From contig NZ_BMRV01000011.1 in the NCBI RefSeq assembly GCF_014648815.1, positions 1 through 64,000 of the forward strand: a stretch of DNA of 64,000 bases, written 5' to 3'. The stretch comes from Streptomyces flaveolus (GTDB lineage Bacteria; Actinomycetota; Actinomycetes; Streptomycetales; Streptomycetaceae). Positions 28,915 to 38,302 of the stretch are shown here, in pieces. A program made the translations under genes and the position numbers. Each line of letters begins with the position of its first letter. Position 1 is the stretch's first letter. The notes beneath the pieces were generated by a model. It did not search any database. It had not been told where the DNA came from and worked only from the letters and a program-made list of their open reading frames with translations.

Positions 28915-30750
28915 ATGTTCACCACCCGACCCACCCTCCAGGGCACCTTCGGCATGGTGGCCTCCACCCACTGGCTGGCGTCCCAGTCGGCGATGGCGGT
29001 ACTGGAGGACGGCGGCAACGCCTACGACGCCGCCGTGGCCGGTGCGTTCGTCCTGCACGTCGTCGAACCGCACCTCAACGGGCCCGCCGGAGAGGTGCCG
29101 ATACTCCTCGCGCCGGCGGGCGGTGAGGTGCGGGTGCTGTGCGGGCAGGGCGTCGCCCCGGGCGGTGCGACGGTCGCCCACTACCGAGGACTCGGCCTGG
29201 ACCTCGTGCCCGGCACCGGCCCGCTCGCCGCCGCCGTGCCCGGCGCCTTCGACGCCTGGATGCTCCTGCTGCGCGACCACGGCACCAAGCACCTCGCCGA
29301 CGTACTGAAGTACGCCATCGGCTACGCCGAGCACGGGCACCCGCCCGTGGAGCGCTTCACGGAGACCGTCGAGACCGTCCGCGAGCTGTTCGAGACGGAG
29401 TGGACGTCCTCGGCGGAGATCTACCTGCCCGGCGGCCGGCCGCCCCGCCCGGGCGAGCTGTTCCGCAACCCCGCCCTCGCCGCCACGTGGAAGCGGCTGC
29501 TCGCCGAGGCCGCCGGGGCGGGCGACCGGGAGGCGGAGATCGAGACGGCCCGGGAGGTCTGGCGCACCGGGTTCGTCGCCGAGGCGTTCGTCCGGCAGGC
29601 CGGCCGGCCCACCCTGGACACCAGCGGCCGGCGCCACACCGGCACCCTGACGGCCGCCGACCTCGCCGGCTGGTCCGCGTCCTACGAGACGCCGGCGACG
29701 TACGACTGGAACGGCTGGACCGTGTGCAAGGCCGGCCCCTGGAGCCAGGGCCCCGTCCTGCTCCAGCAGCTGGCGCTGCTCCCGCCCGAGCTGCCCCGGT
29801 ACGGCTCCGCCGACTACGTCCACCTGCTGGTCGAGGGCTGCAAGCTCGCCATGGCCGATCGGGAGGCCTGGTACGGGGACGCCGACGACGCGGCCGACGT
29901 GCCGCTCGCCGACCTGCTGTCGCCGGCGTACAACGCGGCCCGGCGCGAGCTCGTCGGGGACAAGGCCTCCCACGAGCTGCGGCCCGGCGGCCCGGGCGGG
30001 CGCACCCCGCGGCTCAGCGCCCACGCGCGTGTGGCGGCCGTCGAGAGGGAGGGCCTCGACGCCCTCGGAGTCGGCGAGCCGACCGTCGCCAAGGGCCCGG
30101 CCTCCCCGGTGCCCGGCGAGCCCGCCGTCGACGCCGACGGCGGCACCCGTGGCGACACCTGCCACCTCGACGTCGTGGACCGCTGGGGCAACATGGTCTC
30201 GGCCACGCCCAGCGGCGGCTGGCTCCAGTCCAACCCCGTCGTGCCCGAACTCGGCTTCCCGCTCGGTACCCGCCTGCAGATGACCTGGCTGGAGGAGGGC
30301 CTGCCGAACTCGCTCACCCCGGGCCGCCGGCCGCGCACCACCCTCACCCCGTCCATCGCCCTGCGCGACGGGGTGCCCGTCATGGCGTTCGGCACGCCCG
30401 GCGGGGACCAGCAGGACCAGTGGCAGCTGCACTTCTTCCTGGCGGTCGCCCTGCGCGCACCGGTGCGCGGCGGCCTCGACCTCCAGGGCGCCATCGACGC
30501 CCCGAACTGGCACAACGACAGCTTCCCCGGCTCCTTCTTCCCGCGCGGCATGCGGGCGGGAAGCGTCACCGTGGAGTCCCGGACGCCCGCGGAGGTCGTC
30601 GAGGAGCTGCGGCGCCGCGGCCACGACGTCACCGTCGGCGAGCCCTGGTCGGAGGGGCGCCTGTGCGCCGTCGCCCGGGACCCGCGGACCGGGACGCTGT
30701 CCGCGGCGGCGAACCCGCGCGGCGCACAGGGGTACGCGGTGGGGCGCTGA
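28915..30750 (+). CDS. Gamma-glutamyltransferase family protein, cytoplasmic
   Basis: A 611-residue member of the GGT Ntn-hydrolase family without signal peptide. The family cleavage site is present as GDTCHLDVVDRWGN, with Thr415 as predicted nucleophile; the usual second Thr is Cys. The glutamate-binding arginine region and GGDQQDQW loop differ from classical GGTs, and members of this branch are often annotated as acylases or hydantoin/oxamate-related hydrolases. ATG 28915 follows GAGAGGTGAGAGG. It is about twice diverged from the exported copy at 8706. The true substrate is unknown. Confidence 0.85.
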   Translation: MFTTRPTLQGTFGMVASTHWLASQSAMAVLEDGGNAYDAAVAGAFVLHVVEPHLNGPAGEVPILLAPAGGEVRVLCGQGVAPGGATVAHYRGLGLDLVPGTGPLAAAVPGAFDAWMLLLRDHGTKHLADVLKYAIGYAEHGHPPVERFTETVETVRELFETEWTSSAEIYLPGGRPPRPGELFRNPALAATWKRLLAEAAGAGDREAEIETAREVWRTGFVAEAFVRQAGRPTLDTSGRRHTGTLTAADLAGWSASYETPATYDWNGWTVCKAGPWSQGPVLLQQLALLPPELPRYGSADYVHLLVEGCKLAMADREAWYGDADDAADVPLADLLSPAYNAARRELVGDKASHELRPGGPGGRTPRLSAHARVAAVEREGLDALGVGEPTVAKGPASPVPGEPAVDADGGTRGDTCHLDVVDRWGNMVSATPSGGWLQSNPVVPELGFPLGTRLQMTWLEEGLPNSLTPGRRPRTTLTPSIALRDGVPVMAFGTPGGDQQDQWQLHFFLAVALRAPVRGGLDLQGAIDAPNWHNDSFPGSFFPRGMRAGSVTVESRTPAEVVEELRRRGHDVTVGEPWSEGRLCAVARDPRTGTLSAAANPRGAQGYAVGR

Positions 30751-30803
30751 GCCGGCCACGTGTTCACGCCGATTCCACCCGGAGTGCACCACCCGGGTGA
30801 GGA

Positions 30804-30826
30804 TTGTCAGTGGCGCGTGCTCTCAT
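30804..30826 (+). promoter_or_regulatory. Candidate PafBC (RecA-NDp type) promoter
   Basis: TTGTCAGTGGC (30804-30814) is an exact match to the upstream half of the mycobacterial RecA-independent DNA-damage promoter recognised by PafBC. After 6 nt comes TCTCAT (30821-30826) in place of the consensus TAGGGT-like -10, and after another 6 nt the ATG. The -35 half is strong, the -10 weak. Confidence 0.5.
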
Positions 30827-30832
30827 GGAGTC

Positions 30833-31681
30833 ATGATCGAGAACAACGAAACCATCGACGAGTTTCTCGCCCGGCACGTCGACGACGTGGAGGAGGCCGT
30901 CCGCAAGGCGGCCGCCCAGGAGATCATGCCCCGCTGGCGCCGGCTCGCGGCCCACGAGGTCGACCAGAAGTCCGGCCCGCACGACCTGGTGACGGACGCC
31001 GACCGCAAGGCCGAGCGGTATCTGACGGAGGCACTGGTCGCCCTGCTGCCCGGATCGGTCGTGGTCGGCGAGGAAGCGGTGCACGCCAACCCCGCCTCGT
31101 ACGACGCGATCCGGGGCGAAGCGCCGGTGTGGATCGTCGATCCCGTCGACGGGACGCGGCAGTTCGTGCACGGCGACTCCGGCTTCTGCACCCTGGTCGC
31201 GCTGGCACACCGCGGGGTGGTGCACGCCTCCTGGACCTACGCGCCCGCCCACGACCGGCTCGCCACGGCCGTCCGGGGCCGGGGAGCCTTCCTGGACGGC
31301 GAGCGGCTCTACGCCGGGCCGCCCGAGCCCGGGCACGACCTGCGGGTGGCCACCTCCCACCCGGACTACACGACGGACGAGCAGAAGCGCGCCCTGCTCA
31401 GCCTGCGCACCCCGGGCGTGGCACCCCGCGCCTGCGGCTCGGCGGGCCTCGAGTACCTCGCCGTCGCGCGCGGCGAGTCCGACGCCACGGCGTTCTCCTG
31501 GGAGGCGGCCTGGGACCACGCCGCGGGGCTCCTCCTGGTCGAGGAGGCGGGCGGCACCCACCTGACCCGCACGGGCGAACCCTTCCGCATCACCGGTGAC
31601 AACGATCTGCCGTTCACCGCGGCCCGCGACGCGGCCACGGCCCGGCGGGTGGTGGCACTGCTCGCGGGGGAAGCCGCCTGA
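30833..31681 (+). CDS. Inositol monophosphatase-family phosphatase
   Basis: A 282-residue Mg2+-dependent sugar or nucleotide phosphatase. Metal ligands are seen in VVGEEAVH, DPVDGTRQF and SWEAAWDHAAG, the three family motifs. Substrates in this family include inositol phosphates, histidinol phosphate and PAP; the sequence does not decide. ATG 30833 is most likely leaderless: a -10-like hexamer ends 6 nt upstream and there is no ribosome site. The promoter carries a PafBC-like element, linking it possibly to DNA damage. Confidence 0.88.
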   Translation: MIENNETIDEFLARHVDDVEEAVRKAAAQEIMPRWRRLAAHEVDQKSGPHDLVTDADRKAERYLTEALVALLPGSVVVGEEAVHANPASYDAIRGEAPVWIVDPVDGTRQFVHGDSGFCTLVALAHRGVVHASWTYAPAHDRLATAVRGRGAFLDGERLYAGPPEPGHDLRVATSHPDYTTDEQKRALLSLRTPGVAPRACGSAGLEYLAVARGESDATAFSWEAAWDHAAGLLLVEEAGGTHLTRTGEPFRITGDNDLPFTAARDAATARRVVALLAGEAA

Positions 31682-31696
31682 CCCCGCGGGCAGCGG

Positions 31697-31715
31697 CGGC
31701 CGGGCCGTCCGGCCG
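31697..31715. terminator. Weak hairpin after phosphatase gene
   Basis: CGGCCGG (31697-31703) and CCGGCCG (31709-31715) form a 7-bp GC stem with a 5-nt loop, 15 bp after the stop. There is no T-run. Confidence 0.3.
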
Positions 31716-31793
31716 TCACCCGCGGCCGGGGCGTGTCACTGCCCCGGCATATCCTGACCCCGAGTGGCCATCGGCTGACGAAGGAGTCCGAAG

Positions 31794-33212
31794 GTGCCGT
31801 CGATGCTCGATGCGGTCGTGGTGGGTGCGGGACCGAACGGACTGACGGCTGCCGTGGAGCTGGCCCGCCGCGGCTTCTCCGTCGCCGTCTTCGAGGCGCG
31901 GGACACCGTGGGCGGCGGCGCCCGGACCGAGGAGCTGACCCTCCCCGGCTTCCGCCACGACCCGTGCTCGGCCGCGCACCCGCTCGGCGTCAACTCACCC
32001 GCGTTCCGCGCCCTGCCCCTGGAGCGGTACGGCCTGGAGTGGCTGCACCCCGAGCTGCCCATGGCGCACCCGTTCCCCGACGGCTCGGCCGCCGTGCTGT
32101 CCCGGTCGGTCGGCGAGACCGCCGCCTCCTTCGGCCCGCGCGACGCGGGCACGTACCGCAGGCTGGTCGAGCGCTTCCTGCCCCGGTGGGACATGCTGGC
32201 CCGCGACTTCATGTCCCTGCCGCTCACCGCACTGCCCCGCGACCCGGTCACCCTCGCCCGCTTCGGCCTGGTCGGCCTGCCGCCGTCGACGTGGCTGATG
32301 CGCCGCTTCCGCGACGAGAAGGCGAGGACCCTCTTCGCCGGTCTCGTGGCGCACGTCATGGCCCCGCTCGGCGGCTTCGCCACCGGTGCCATCGGCCTGG
32401 TCTTCGCCCTCGCCGCCCACGCCCGCGGTTGGCCCGTGGCCCGCGGCGGCTCCCAGGCCATCTCCGACGCGCTCGCCGCGTACCTCACCGACCTCGGCGG
32501 CACGGTCCACACCGACTACGAGGTCAAGCGCCTCGACGACCTGCCGCCGGCACGCGCGTACGTCTTCGACACCTCGCCCACGGCCCTGGCCCGCATCGCC
32601 GGCCTGGGCAACTACTACGAGCACTACCGGTACGGGCCCGGCGTCTTCAAGATCGACTACGCGCTGGACGGCCCGGTCCCGTGGACGGCCGAGGCCCCCC
32701 GCACCGCCGGCACGGTGCAGGTCGGCGCCGACAGCACGGAGATCGGCACCGCCCTGCACGCCGCCTCACGCACCGACCGCGCGCCCGACCGGCCGTTCCT
32801 CATCACCGTGCAGCCCGGCGTCGTCGACCCCACCCGCGCCCCGGCCGGCAAGCACGTCTTCTGGGCGTACGGACACGTGCCCAACGGCTGGACCGGCGAC
32901 CTCACGGACGCGGTCGAACGCCAACTGGAGCGCTTCGCCCCCGGGTTCCGTGACCGCGTCCTCGCCCGCGCGACCGCGGGCCCGCCCGAGATCGCCGCCC
33001 GCAACGCCAACTACGTCGGCGGGGACATCGCCTCCGGCGCGGTCTCCGGGCTCCAGCTCCTGCTGCGCCCCAAGCTCTCCCTGTTCCCGTACGCCACCCC
33101 GCACCCGGCCGTCTTCATCTGCTCGTCGGCCACCCCGCCGGGCCCCGGGGTGCACGGCATGTCCGGACACAACGCGGCGAAGGCCGTCTGGCGAAGACTG
33201 AGGCAGACATGA
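31794..33212 (+). CDS. Phytoene desaturase-like FAD oxidoreductase
   Basis: A 472-residue flavoprotein. The N-terminal dinucleotide-binding fold is VVVGAGPNGLTAAVELA (residues 6-22), and the C-terminal FAD motif is GVHGMSGHNAAK. The pattern belongs to the CrtI/carotenoid-desaturase-like group; no carotenoid gene is nearby, so a general amine or polyene oxidoreductase is equally possible. GTG 31794 has AAGGAG with 7-nt spacing; an ATG lies three codons later. Its stop overlaps the macrodomain gene start (ATGA), so both are co-translated. Confidence 0.87.
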   Translation: MPSMLDAVVVGAGPNGLTAAVELARRGFSVAVFEARDTVGGGARTEELTLPGFRHDPCSAAHPLGVNSPAFRALPLERYGLEWLHPELPMAHPFPDGSAAVLSRSVGETAASFGPRDAGTYRRLVERFLPRWDMLARDFMSLPLTALPRDPVTLARFGLVGLPPSTWLMRRFRDEKARTLFAGLVAHVMAPLGGFATGAIGLVFALAAHARGWPVARGGSQAISDALAAYLTDLGGTVHTDYEVKRLDDLPPARAYVFDTSPTALARIAGLGNYYEHYRYGPGVFKIDYALDGPVPWTAEAPRTAGTVQVGADSTEIGTALHAASRTDRAPDRPFLITVQPGVVDPTRAPAGKHVFWAYGHVPNGWTGDLTDAVERQLERFAPGFRDRVLARATAGPPEIAARNANYVGGDIASGAVSGLQLLLRPKLSLFPYATPHPAVFICSSATPPGPGVHGMSGHNAAKAVWRRLRQT

Positions 33213-33718
33213 CCACCATCACGCTGGTGCAGGGCGACATCACCCGCCAGAGCGCCGACGCGATCGTCAACGCGGCCAACTCCTCCCTGCTCGGCGGAGG
33301 CGGCGTCGACGGCGCCATCCACCGGCGCGGCGGCCCCGCGATCCTGGAGGCCTGCCGCAAGCTCCGTGCCGGCCACCTCGGCAAGGGCCTGCCCACCGGC
33401 CGGGCGGTCGCCACCACCGCGGGCAACCTGGACGCCCGCTGGGTGATCCACACGGTGGGCCCGGTCTGGTCGGCCACCGAGGACCGCTCCGGCCTCCTCG
33501 CCTCCTGCTACCGCGAGTCCCTCCGGGTCGCCGACGAACTGGGCGCCCGCACGGTCGCCTTCCCGGCCATCTCCGCCGGCGTCTACCGCTGGCCCCTGGA
33601 CGACGCGGCCCGCATCGCCGTCGAGACGGTACGCGACACCGAGACGTCGGTGACGCAGGCCCGGTTCGTCCTGTTCGACGCCCGAGCGTACGAGGCGTTC
33701 GCGAGGCGGGTCGGCTGA
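33209..33718 (+). CDS. Macrodomain O-acetyl-ADP-ribose deacetylase
   Basis: A 169-residue single macrodomain of the YmdB/MacroD type, which removes acetyl from O-acetyl-ADP-ribose or ADP-ribose from proteins. DAIVNAANSSLLGGGGVDGA and AFPAISAGVYRWP are the two ligand loops and contain the catalytic Asn and Gly-rich loop. ATG 33209 overlaps the preceding stop. The pairing with a flavoprotein is unexplained. Confidence 0.93.
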   Translation: MTTITLVQGDITRQSADAIVNAANSSLLGGGGVDGAIHRRGGPAILEACRKLRAGHLGKGLPTGRAVATTAGNLDARWVIHTVGPVWSATEDRSGLLASCYRESLRVADELGARTVAFPAISAGVYRWPLDDAARIAVETVRDTETSVTQARFVLFDARAYEAFARRVG

Positions 33719-33767
33719 CGGACCCGAACCCCGCTCGCGCCCCTCTCGGAGTGCCTCCCCACCTGGC

Positions 33768-33803
33768 TTGACGCCGCTGTTGCGACTGATGTGCAATAGC
33801 GGC
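33768..33803 (+). promoter_or_regulatory. Nickel-regulator (Nur) type box over the nik promoter
   Basis: An almost perfect inverted repeat, GCCGCTGTTGC (33773-33783) and GCAATAGCGGC (33793-33803), is centred between genes. Its core, 33780-33796, is TTGCGA-N5-GTGCAA, close to the Nur box (TGCaa-N5-ttGCA) described for S. coelicolor. A promoter TTGACG (33768-33773), 17-18 nt spacer, then TGCAAT overlaps it, so binding would block transcription when nickel is plentiful. Confidence 0.65.
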
Positions 33804-33829
33804 GCACCGACAACAAGCGTGGGGGAGAC

Positions 33830-35419
33830 ATGACGACCCGTCGGATACGAAGTGCCGCCGCCGCGGCGGCGTTCGCCGCCGGCGTCACCGCCTGTTCCGC
33901 ACCGGGGGGCGGAACAGGCGGTGGCGCCGAGGCGGCGGAGTCCGTCGTGATCGGGGTGGCCTCCGAACCGGACACCCTCAGCCCCCTGCTGGGCTACGGC
34001 AAGGACGGGAACTCCAAGATCTTCGACGGGCTCCTCGCCCGCGACGCCGATCTGAAGCTGAAGCCCGCCCTGGCCGCCGCGCTCCCCGAGGTCGCCGACG
34101 GCGGCCGGACGTACACCTTCACCCTGCGCGACGGCGTGAAGTTCAGCGACGGCGAACCGCTCACGGCCGCCGACGTGGTCTACACGTACCGCACCGTCCT
34201 CGACGCGAAGACCAACAACACCGCCCGCAGCGAACTGGACGCCGTCAAGGACGTCCGAGCGAGCGGCGACGACACCGTCGTCTTCACCCTCAAGTACCCG
34301 TACGCGCCCTTCGCCGCGCGCACCGTGCTGCCCATCGTCCCCGAGCACATCGCGGGCGAACAGGACCCCAACACCGGGGACTTCAACACCGAGCCCGTCG
34401 GCACCGGCCCGTACGTCCTCGCGAACTGGAGCAAGGGCGAGAAGCTCACCTTCAAGGCCAACCCGCACTACTGGGGCGGCGAGCCCGCGGTGAAGTCCTT
34501 CACCATGGCGGTCATCGCCGACGACAACGTACGCGCCACCCGGCTGCGCTCCGGCGACCTCGACGGTGCCGTCCTGCCGCCCAACCTCGCCGCCACCTTC
34601 AAGAACGACGACGGCAGACGCACCTACGAGGCGAAGTCCTACGACTTCCGTGCCGTCACCCTGCCCACCGCCCACAAGGTGACCGGCGACCGCGCGATCC
34701 GGCAGGCCCTCGACGCCGCCGTGGACCGCCGGGCCATGGTCGACAAGATCCTCGATGGGGCCGGCACGCCCGCGTACGGGCCGCTGCCCGCGGACGACCC
34801 CTGGTACGCGCGGGACATCGAGCGCCCCCGTGACCTCGCCGAGGCCGAGCGCGTCCTGGACGAGGCCGGCTGGAAGCCCGGTTCCGACGGCATCCGTGCC
34901 AGGAAGGGACAGCGCGCCGAGTTCACCCTGTACTACCCCTCCGGTGACAAGGTCCGCCAGGACCACGCGCTCGCCTACGCCTCCGACGCCAAGAAGGCCG
35001 GCATCGAGGTGAAGGTGGAGAGCGCCACCTGGGAGGTCATCGAGCCGCGCATGAAGAACGACGCGGTGCTGGCGGGCTTCGGCAGCGTCGGCGACCCGGA
35101 CTTCGGCCTCTACACCCTGCTGCACTCCTCCCTCGCCAACGACGGCTTCAACAACATGGCCGGCTACGACAACCCGGCGGTGGACCAGGCACTCGACGCG
35201 GGCCGCCGCGGCCAGGACGCGAAGACGCGCGGCGCCGCCTACACCGGCATCCAGCACGCGCTCGTCACCGATCCCGGCTACACGTTCCTCACCCACATCG
35301 ACCACCTCTACGTGCTCGCCGACCGCTGGGACGGGCTGACCACCCAACTCGAGCCGCACGAACACGGGTTCGCCAGCGGCCCCTGGTGGAACATCGAGGA
35401 CTGGCAGCCCAGGACATGA
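33830..35419 (+). CDS. nikA: Nickel/peptide ABC transporter substrate-binding lipoprotein
   Basis: A 529-residue SBP_bac_5 protein. The signal peptide ends in the lipobox GVTAC, so Cys22 should be lipidated and the protein tethered outside the membrane. The motif RTYTFTLRDGVKFSDGEPLTA is typical of dipeptide/nickel binding proteins. ATG 33830 has GGGGGAGAC before it. It heads a five-gene operon with overlapping starts. I call it nikA because the Nur-type box in front and the remembered gene order of S. coelicolor nikABCDE agree; peptide binding remains possible on sequence alone. Confidence 0.8.
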   Translation: MTTRRIRSAAAAAAFAAGVTACSAPGGGTGGGAEAAESVVIGVASEPDTLSPLLGYGKDGNSKIFDGLLARDADLKLKPALAAALPEVADGGRTYTFTLRDGVKFSDGEPLTAADVVYTYRTVLDAKTNNTARSELDAVKDVRASGDDTVVFTLKYPYAPFAARTVLPIVPEHIAGEQDPNTGDFNTEPVGTGPYVLANWSKGEKLTFKANPHYWGGEPAVKSFTMAVIADDNVRATRLRSGDLDGAVLPPNLAATFKNDDGRRTYEAKSYDFRAVTLPTAHKVTGDRAIRQALDAAVDRRAMVDKILDGAGTPAYGPLPADDPWYARDIERPRDLAEAERVLDEAGWKPGSDGIRARKGQRAEFTLYYPSGDKVRQDHALAYASDAKKAGIEVKVESATWEVIEPRMKNDAVLAGFGSVGDPDFGLYTLLHSSLANDGFNNMAGYDNPAVDQALDAGRRGQDAKTRGAAYTGIQHALVTDPGYTFLTHIDHLYVLADRWDGLTTQLEPHEHGFASGPWWNIEDWQPRT

Positions 35420-36408
35420 GCCGCCTCCCCTGGGGAGGAATGGCGCGCCTGGCGGGACGGCGGGCCCTGTTCGCCGTCCCCGTCGTCCTCGTCGTCACCT
35501 TCGGCGTCTTCGCGGTCGCCGCCGCCTCCCCCTTCGACCCCGTCAAGGCGTACGCCGGCACCGCCGCCCTCGGCGCCGACCAGGAAACCCTGGACCGGCT
35601 GCGGGACAACCTCGGCGTCGACCAGTCCTTCGTCGCACGCTGGTGGCACTGGCTGACCTCCGCGTTCACCGGCGACCTCGGCCACTCCGCGGTGATGCGG
35701 CAGCCGGTCACGCAGGTCATCGGCGAACGCCTCGTGTGGTCGGCCCTGCTGTGCGCCGTCGCCTTCGCCGCGGCCGTGCTGGCCGGCACGCTGCTCGGCG
35801 TACTCGCCGCCCGCCGCCCCGGCTCGATGCTCGACCGCGCCGTCACCTCGCTCGCCTACTCCCTGAAGGCGGCGCCGGTCTTCTGGACCGCGCTGCTCGC
35901 GGTGTGGCTGTTCGCCCTCCAGTGGGACGTCCTCCCGGCGGGCGGCCTGACCGACACCGCCAGCGAACAGGTCACCCCGGGGCAGGTCGCGAGCCACCTC
36001 GTCCTGCCCGCCGGTGTGCTCACCGTCTCCCAGCTGCCCTGGTTCACGCTGTACGTACGCCAGGGCGTCGGCGACGCCCTGGCCGAGGACCCGGTGCGCG
36101 GCGCCCGCGCCCGCGGCCTCGGCGAGCGGACCGTCCTGCTCGGCCACGCCCTGCGCTCCGGACTGCTGCCGGTGCTCACCCTGATCGGCTCCCGGGTGCC
36201 CGAACTCATCACCGGCGCCCTGCTGGTGGAGAGCGTCTTCAGCTGGCCGGGCATCGCGGCGGCCACCGTCGAGGCGGCCACCGCCGTCGACTTCCCGCTG
36301 CTGGCCGCCCTGACCACCCTCGCCACCGCCGCCGTCCTCGCCGGGAACCTGCTCGCGGACCTGCTGTACGGACTGTTCGACCCGAGGGTGAAGCTCAGTG
36401 AAATGTGA
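35416..36408 (+). CDS. nikB: Nickel/peptide ABC transporter permease
   Basis: A 330-residue integral membrane permease with about six membrane spans. The EAA loop that docks on the ATPase is near RGARARGLGERTVLLGHALR. ATG 35416 overlaps the nikA stop by 4 bp. It pairs with the following permease as the channel dimer. Confidence 0.83.
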   Translation: MSRLPWGGMARLAGRRALFAVPVVLVVTFGVFAVAAASPFDPVKAYAGTAALGADQETLDRLRDNLGVDQSFVARWWHWLTSAFTGDLGHSAVMRQPVTQVIGERLVWSALLCAVAFAAAVLAGTLLGVLAARRPGSMLDRAVTSLAYSLKAAPVFWTALLAVWLFALQWDVLPAGGLTDTASEQVTPGQVASHLVLPAGVLTVSQLPWFTLYVRQGVGDALAEDPVRGARARGLGERTVLLGHALRSGLLPVLTLIGSRVPELITGALLVESVFSWPGIAAATVEAATAVDFPLLAALTTLATAAVLAGNLLADLLYGLFDPRVKLSEM

Positions 36409-37322
36409 CTCCCATGGCTGACTCCGTGGCCGACCCGGTGGCCGAGACGACCGCGCGGCCCACCGCCGCCTGGCGGTCGTACGGCGCGGCCCGTCGCTCC
36501 ACCCGTGCCCTGCGGCTGCGCACCTCGGCCGCGGTGCTGGCCGTGACCGTCCTCGCCGTGCTGCTGGTGCCGCCGCTGGTCCAGCTCGACCAGCAGGCCG
36601 TCGACCTGGCCGCCAAGCTTCGACCGCCGAGCCCGGAGCACCCCTTCGGCACCGACGACGTGGGCCGCGACCTGCTGCTGCGCTGCGTGTACGGACTGCG
36701 CGTCTCCCTCCTCGTGGGAGTGGCCGCGGCGCTGACGGCGACCGTGGTCGGCACCGCCGTGGGGGCCCTGGCCGGGGCGCTGGGCGGCTGGGTCGACCGG
36801 ACCGTGATGCGCGTGGTCGACGCGTTCTCCTCCGTGCCGCACCTGCTGCTCGGCATCTTCATCGTCGCCATGTTCCGGCCGGGCGTGTGGCCGGTGGTGA
36901 TCTCGGTCGCGCTCACCCACTGGCTGTCGACCGCCCGCATCGTGCGCGCCGAAGTGCTGTCCCTGCGGTCGCGCCCCTACATCGACGCGGCGGTCACCGG
37001 CGGCGCCTCCCGGTGGCGGGTGACCGTACGGCACCTGCTGCCCGGCGTGCTGCCGCAGGCCGCGCTGGCCGCCGTACTGATGGTGCCGCACGCCATGTGG
37101 CACGAGTCGGCGCTGTCCTTCCTCGGGCTCGGCCTGCCCACCCACACCGCGAGCCTCGGCAACCTCATCCAGGGCGCGCGGGGCTCCCTGCTCGCCGGGC
37201 AGTGGTGGCCGACGCTCTTCCCGGGCCTGTTCATCATCGTCCCCACCCTCGCCGTCGCCGGTCTCGCCGGGGCCTGGCGGGAGCGGATCAACCCCCGCCG
37301 CCGATCGGAGCTGATGCTGTGA
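36405..37322 (+). CDS. nikC: Nickel/peptide ABC transporter permease
   Basis: A 305-residue permease with about six membrane spans and the EAA loop around AAVTGGASRWRVTVRHLLPG. HPFGTDDVGRDLLLR is the N-terminal motif of DppC/NikC proteins. GTG 36405 overlaps the nikB stop (GTGA); ATG 36414 is an alternative. It is the second half of the channel. Confidence 0.83.
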   Translation: MTPMADSVADPVAETTARPTAAWRSYGAARRSTRALRLRTSAAVLAVTVLAVLLVPPLVQLDQQAVDLAAKLRPPSPEHPFGTDDVGRDLLLRCVYGLRVSLLVGVAAALTATVVGTAVGALAGALGGWVDRTVMRVVDAFSSVPHLLLGIFIVAMFRPGVWPVVISVALTHWLSTARIVRAEVLSLRSRPYIDAAVTGGASRWRVTVRHLLPGVLPQAALAAVLMVPHAMWHESALSFLGLGLPTHTASLGNLIQGARGSLLAGQWWPTLFPGLFIIVPTLAVAGLAGAWRERINPRRRSELML

Positions 37323-38302
37323 CCGAGCGAACTTGCGTGCTGTCGGTGCGCGGGCTGTCGGTGCGCTTCCTCATGCCGGGCGGGCGGCGCGTCGCGGCCG
37401 TCACGGACGCGCACTTCGACGTGGCGGCCGGCGAGTGCCTCGCGCTGATCGGCGAGAGCGGCTGCGGCAAGTCCGTCCTGGTCTCCGCGCTCCTCGGCCT
37501 GCTCCCCGGCAACGCGCAGACCGCGGGCAGCGCGCTGCTCGGCGACCTCGACCTGCTCACCGCCGACGAACGGACCTTCTCCCGCGCCGTACGGGGCCGC
37601 CGCATCGGCCTCGTCCCGCAGAGCCCGGCGGCCCACCTCACGCCCGTGCGCACCATCCGCTCCCAGCTGGAGGAGACGGTCGCCGAACTCACCGGCGTAC
37701 GGGGGCGCGCGGCGCTGCGCGGTGCCGCGGAGCAGGCCGCCGCACGCGCGGCCTTCCCGGCCGGCCACCTGGACCACCACCCGCACGAGCTCTCCGGCGG
37801 CCTCGCCCAGCGCGCCGCCACCGCCCTCGCCCTCGTCGGTGACGCCCCGCTGCTGCTCGCCGACGAGCCGACCACCGGACTCGACCGCGACCTGGTGGAG
37901 CGCACCGTCGACGAACTTCGGCGACATGTCGACAGGGACGGGGAGGGGAACCGGGCCCTGCTGATGATCACCCACGACCTGACCGCGGCCGAACGCATCG
38001 CCGACCGGATCGCCGTGATGTACGCCGGCCGCATCGTCGAACTGACCGACGCCGCCGCGTTCTTCGGCACGCCGGGCCCCCGCCACCCCTACAGCCGGGG
38101 CCTGCTCGAAGCCCTGCCCGACCGGGCCTTCACCCCCATCCCCGGCCTGCCGCCCGAACTCGGCGACCTCCCCGGCGGCTGCGCCTTCGCCGCCCGCTGC
38201 GACCGCGCGACCGACGCCTGCGCGAGCCTGCCGCGGCTGGCCGGCACGGTCGCCTGCCACCATCCGCACGCCGCGCTCAGGGAGGCGGCCGACCGTGCTT
38301 GA
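37319..38302 (+). CDS. nikD: Nickel/peptide ABC transporter ATPase 1
   Basis: A 327-residue ABC ATPase with Walker A GESGCGKS (residues about 45-52), signature ELSGGLAQR, Walker B LLLADEPTTGLD and a C-terminal oligopeptide-type tail with the cysteine cluster CAFAARCDRATDAC. GTG 37319 overlaps nikC. The tail cysteines are common in Opp/Dpp ATPases and do not show metal binding. Confidence 0.85.
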   Translation: MTERTCVLSVRGLSVRFLMPGGRRVAAVTDAHFDVAAGECLALIGESGCGKSVLVSALLGLLPGNAQTAGSALLGDLDLLTADERTFSRAVRGRRIGLVPQSPAAHLTPVRTIRSQLEETVAELTGVRGRAALRGAAEQAAARAAFPAGHLDHHPHELSGGLAQRAATALALVGDAPLLLADEPTTGLDRDLVERTVDELRRHVDRDGEGNRALLMITHDLTAAERIADRIAVMYAGRIVELTDAAAFFGTPGPRHPYSRGLLEALPDRAFTPIPGLPPELGDLPGGCAFAARCDRATDACASLPRLAGTVACHHPHAALREAADRA

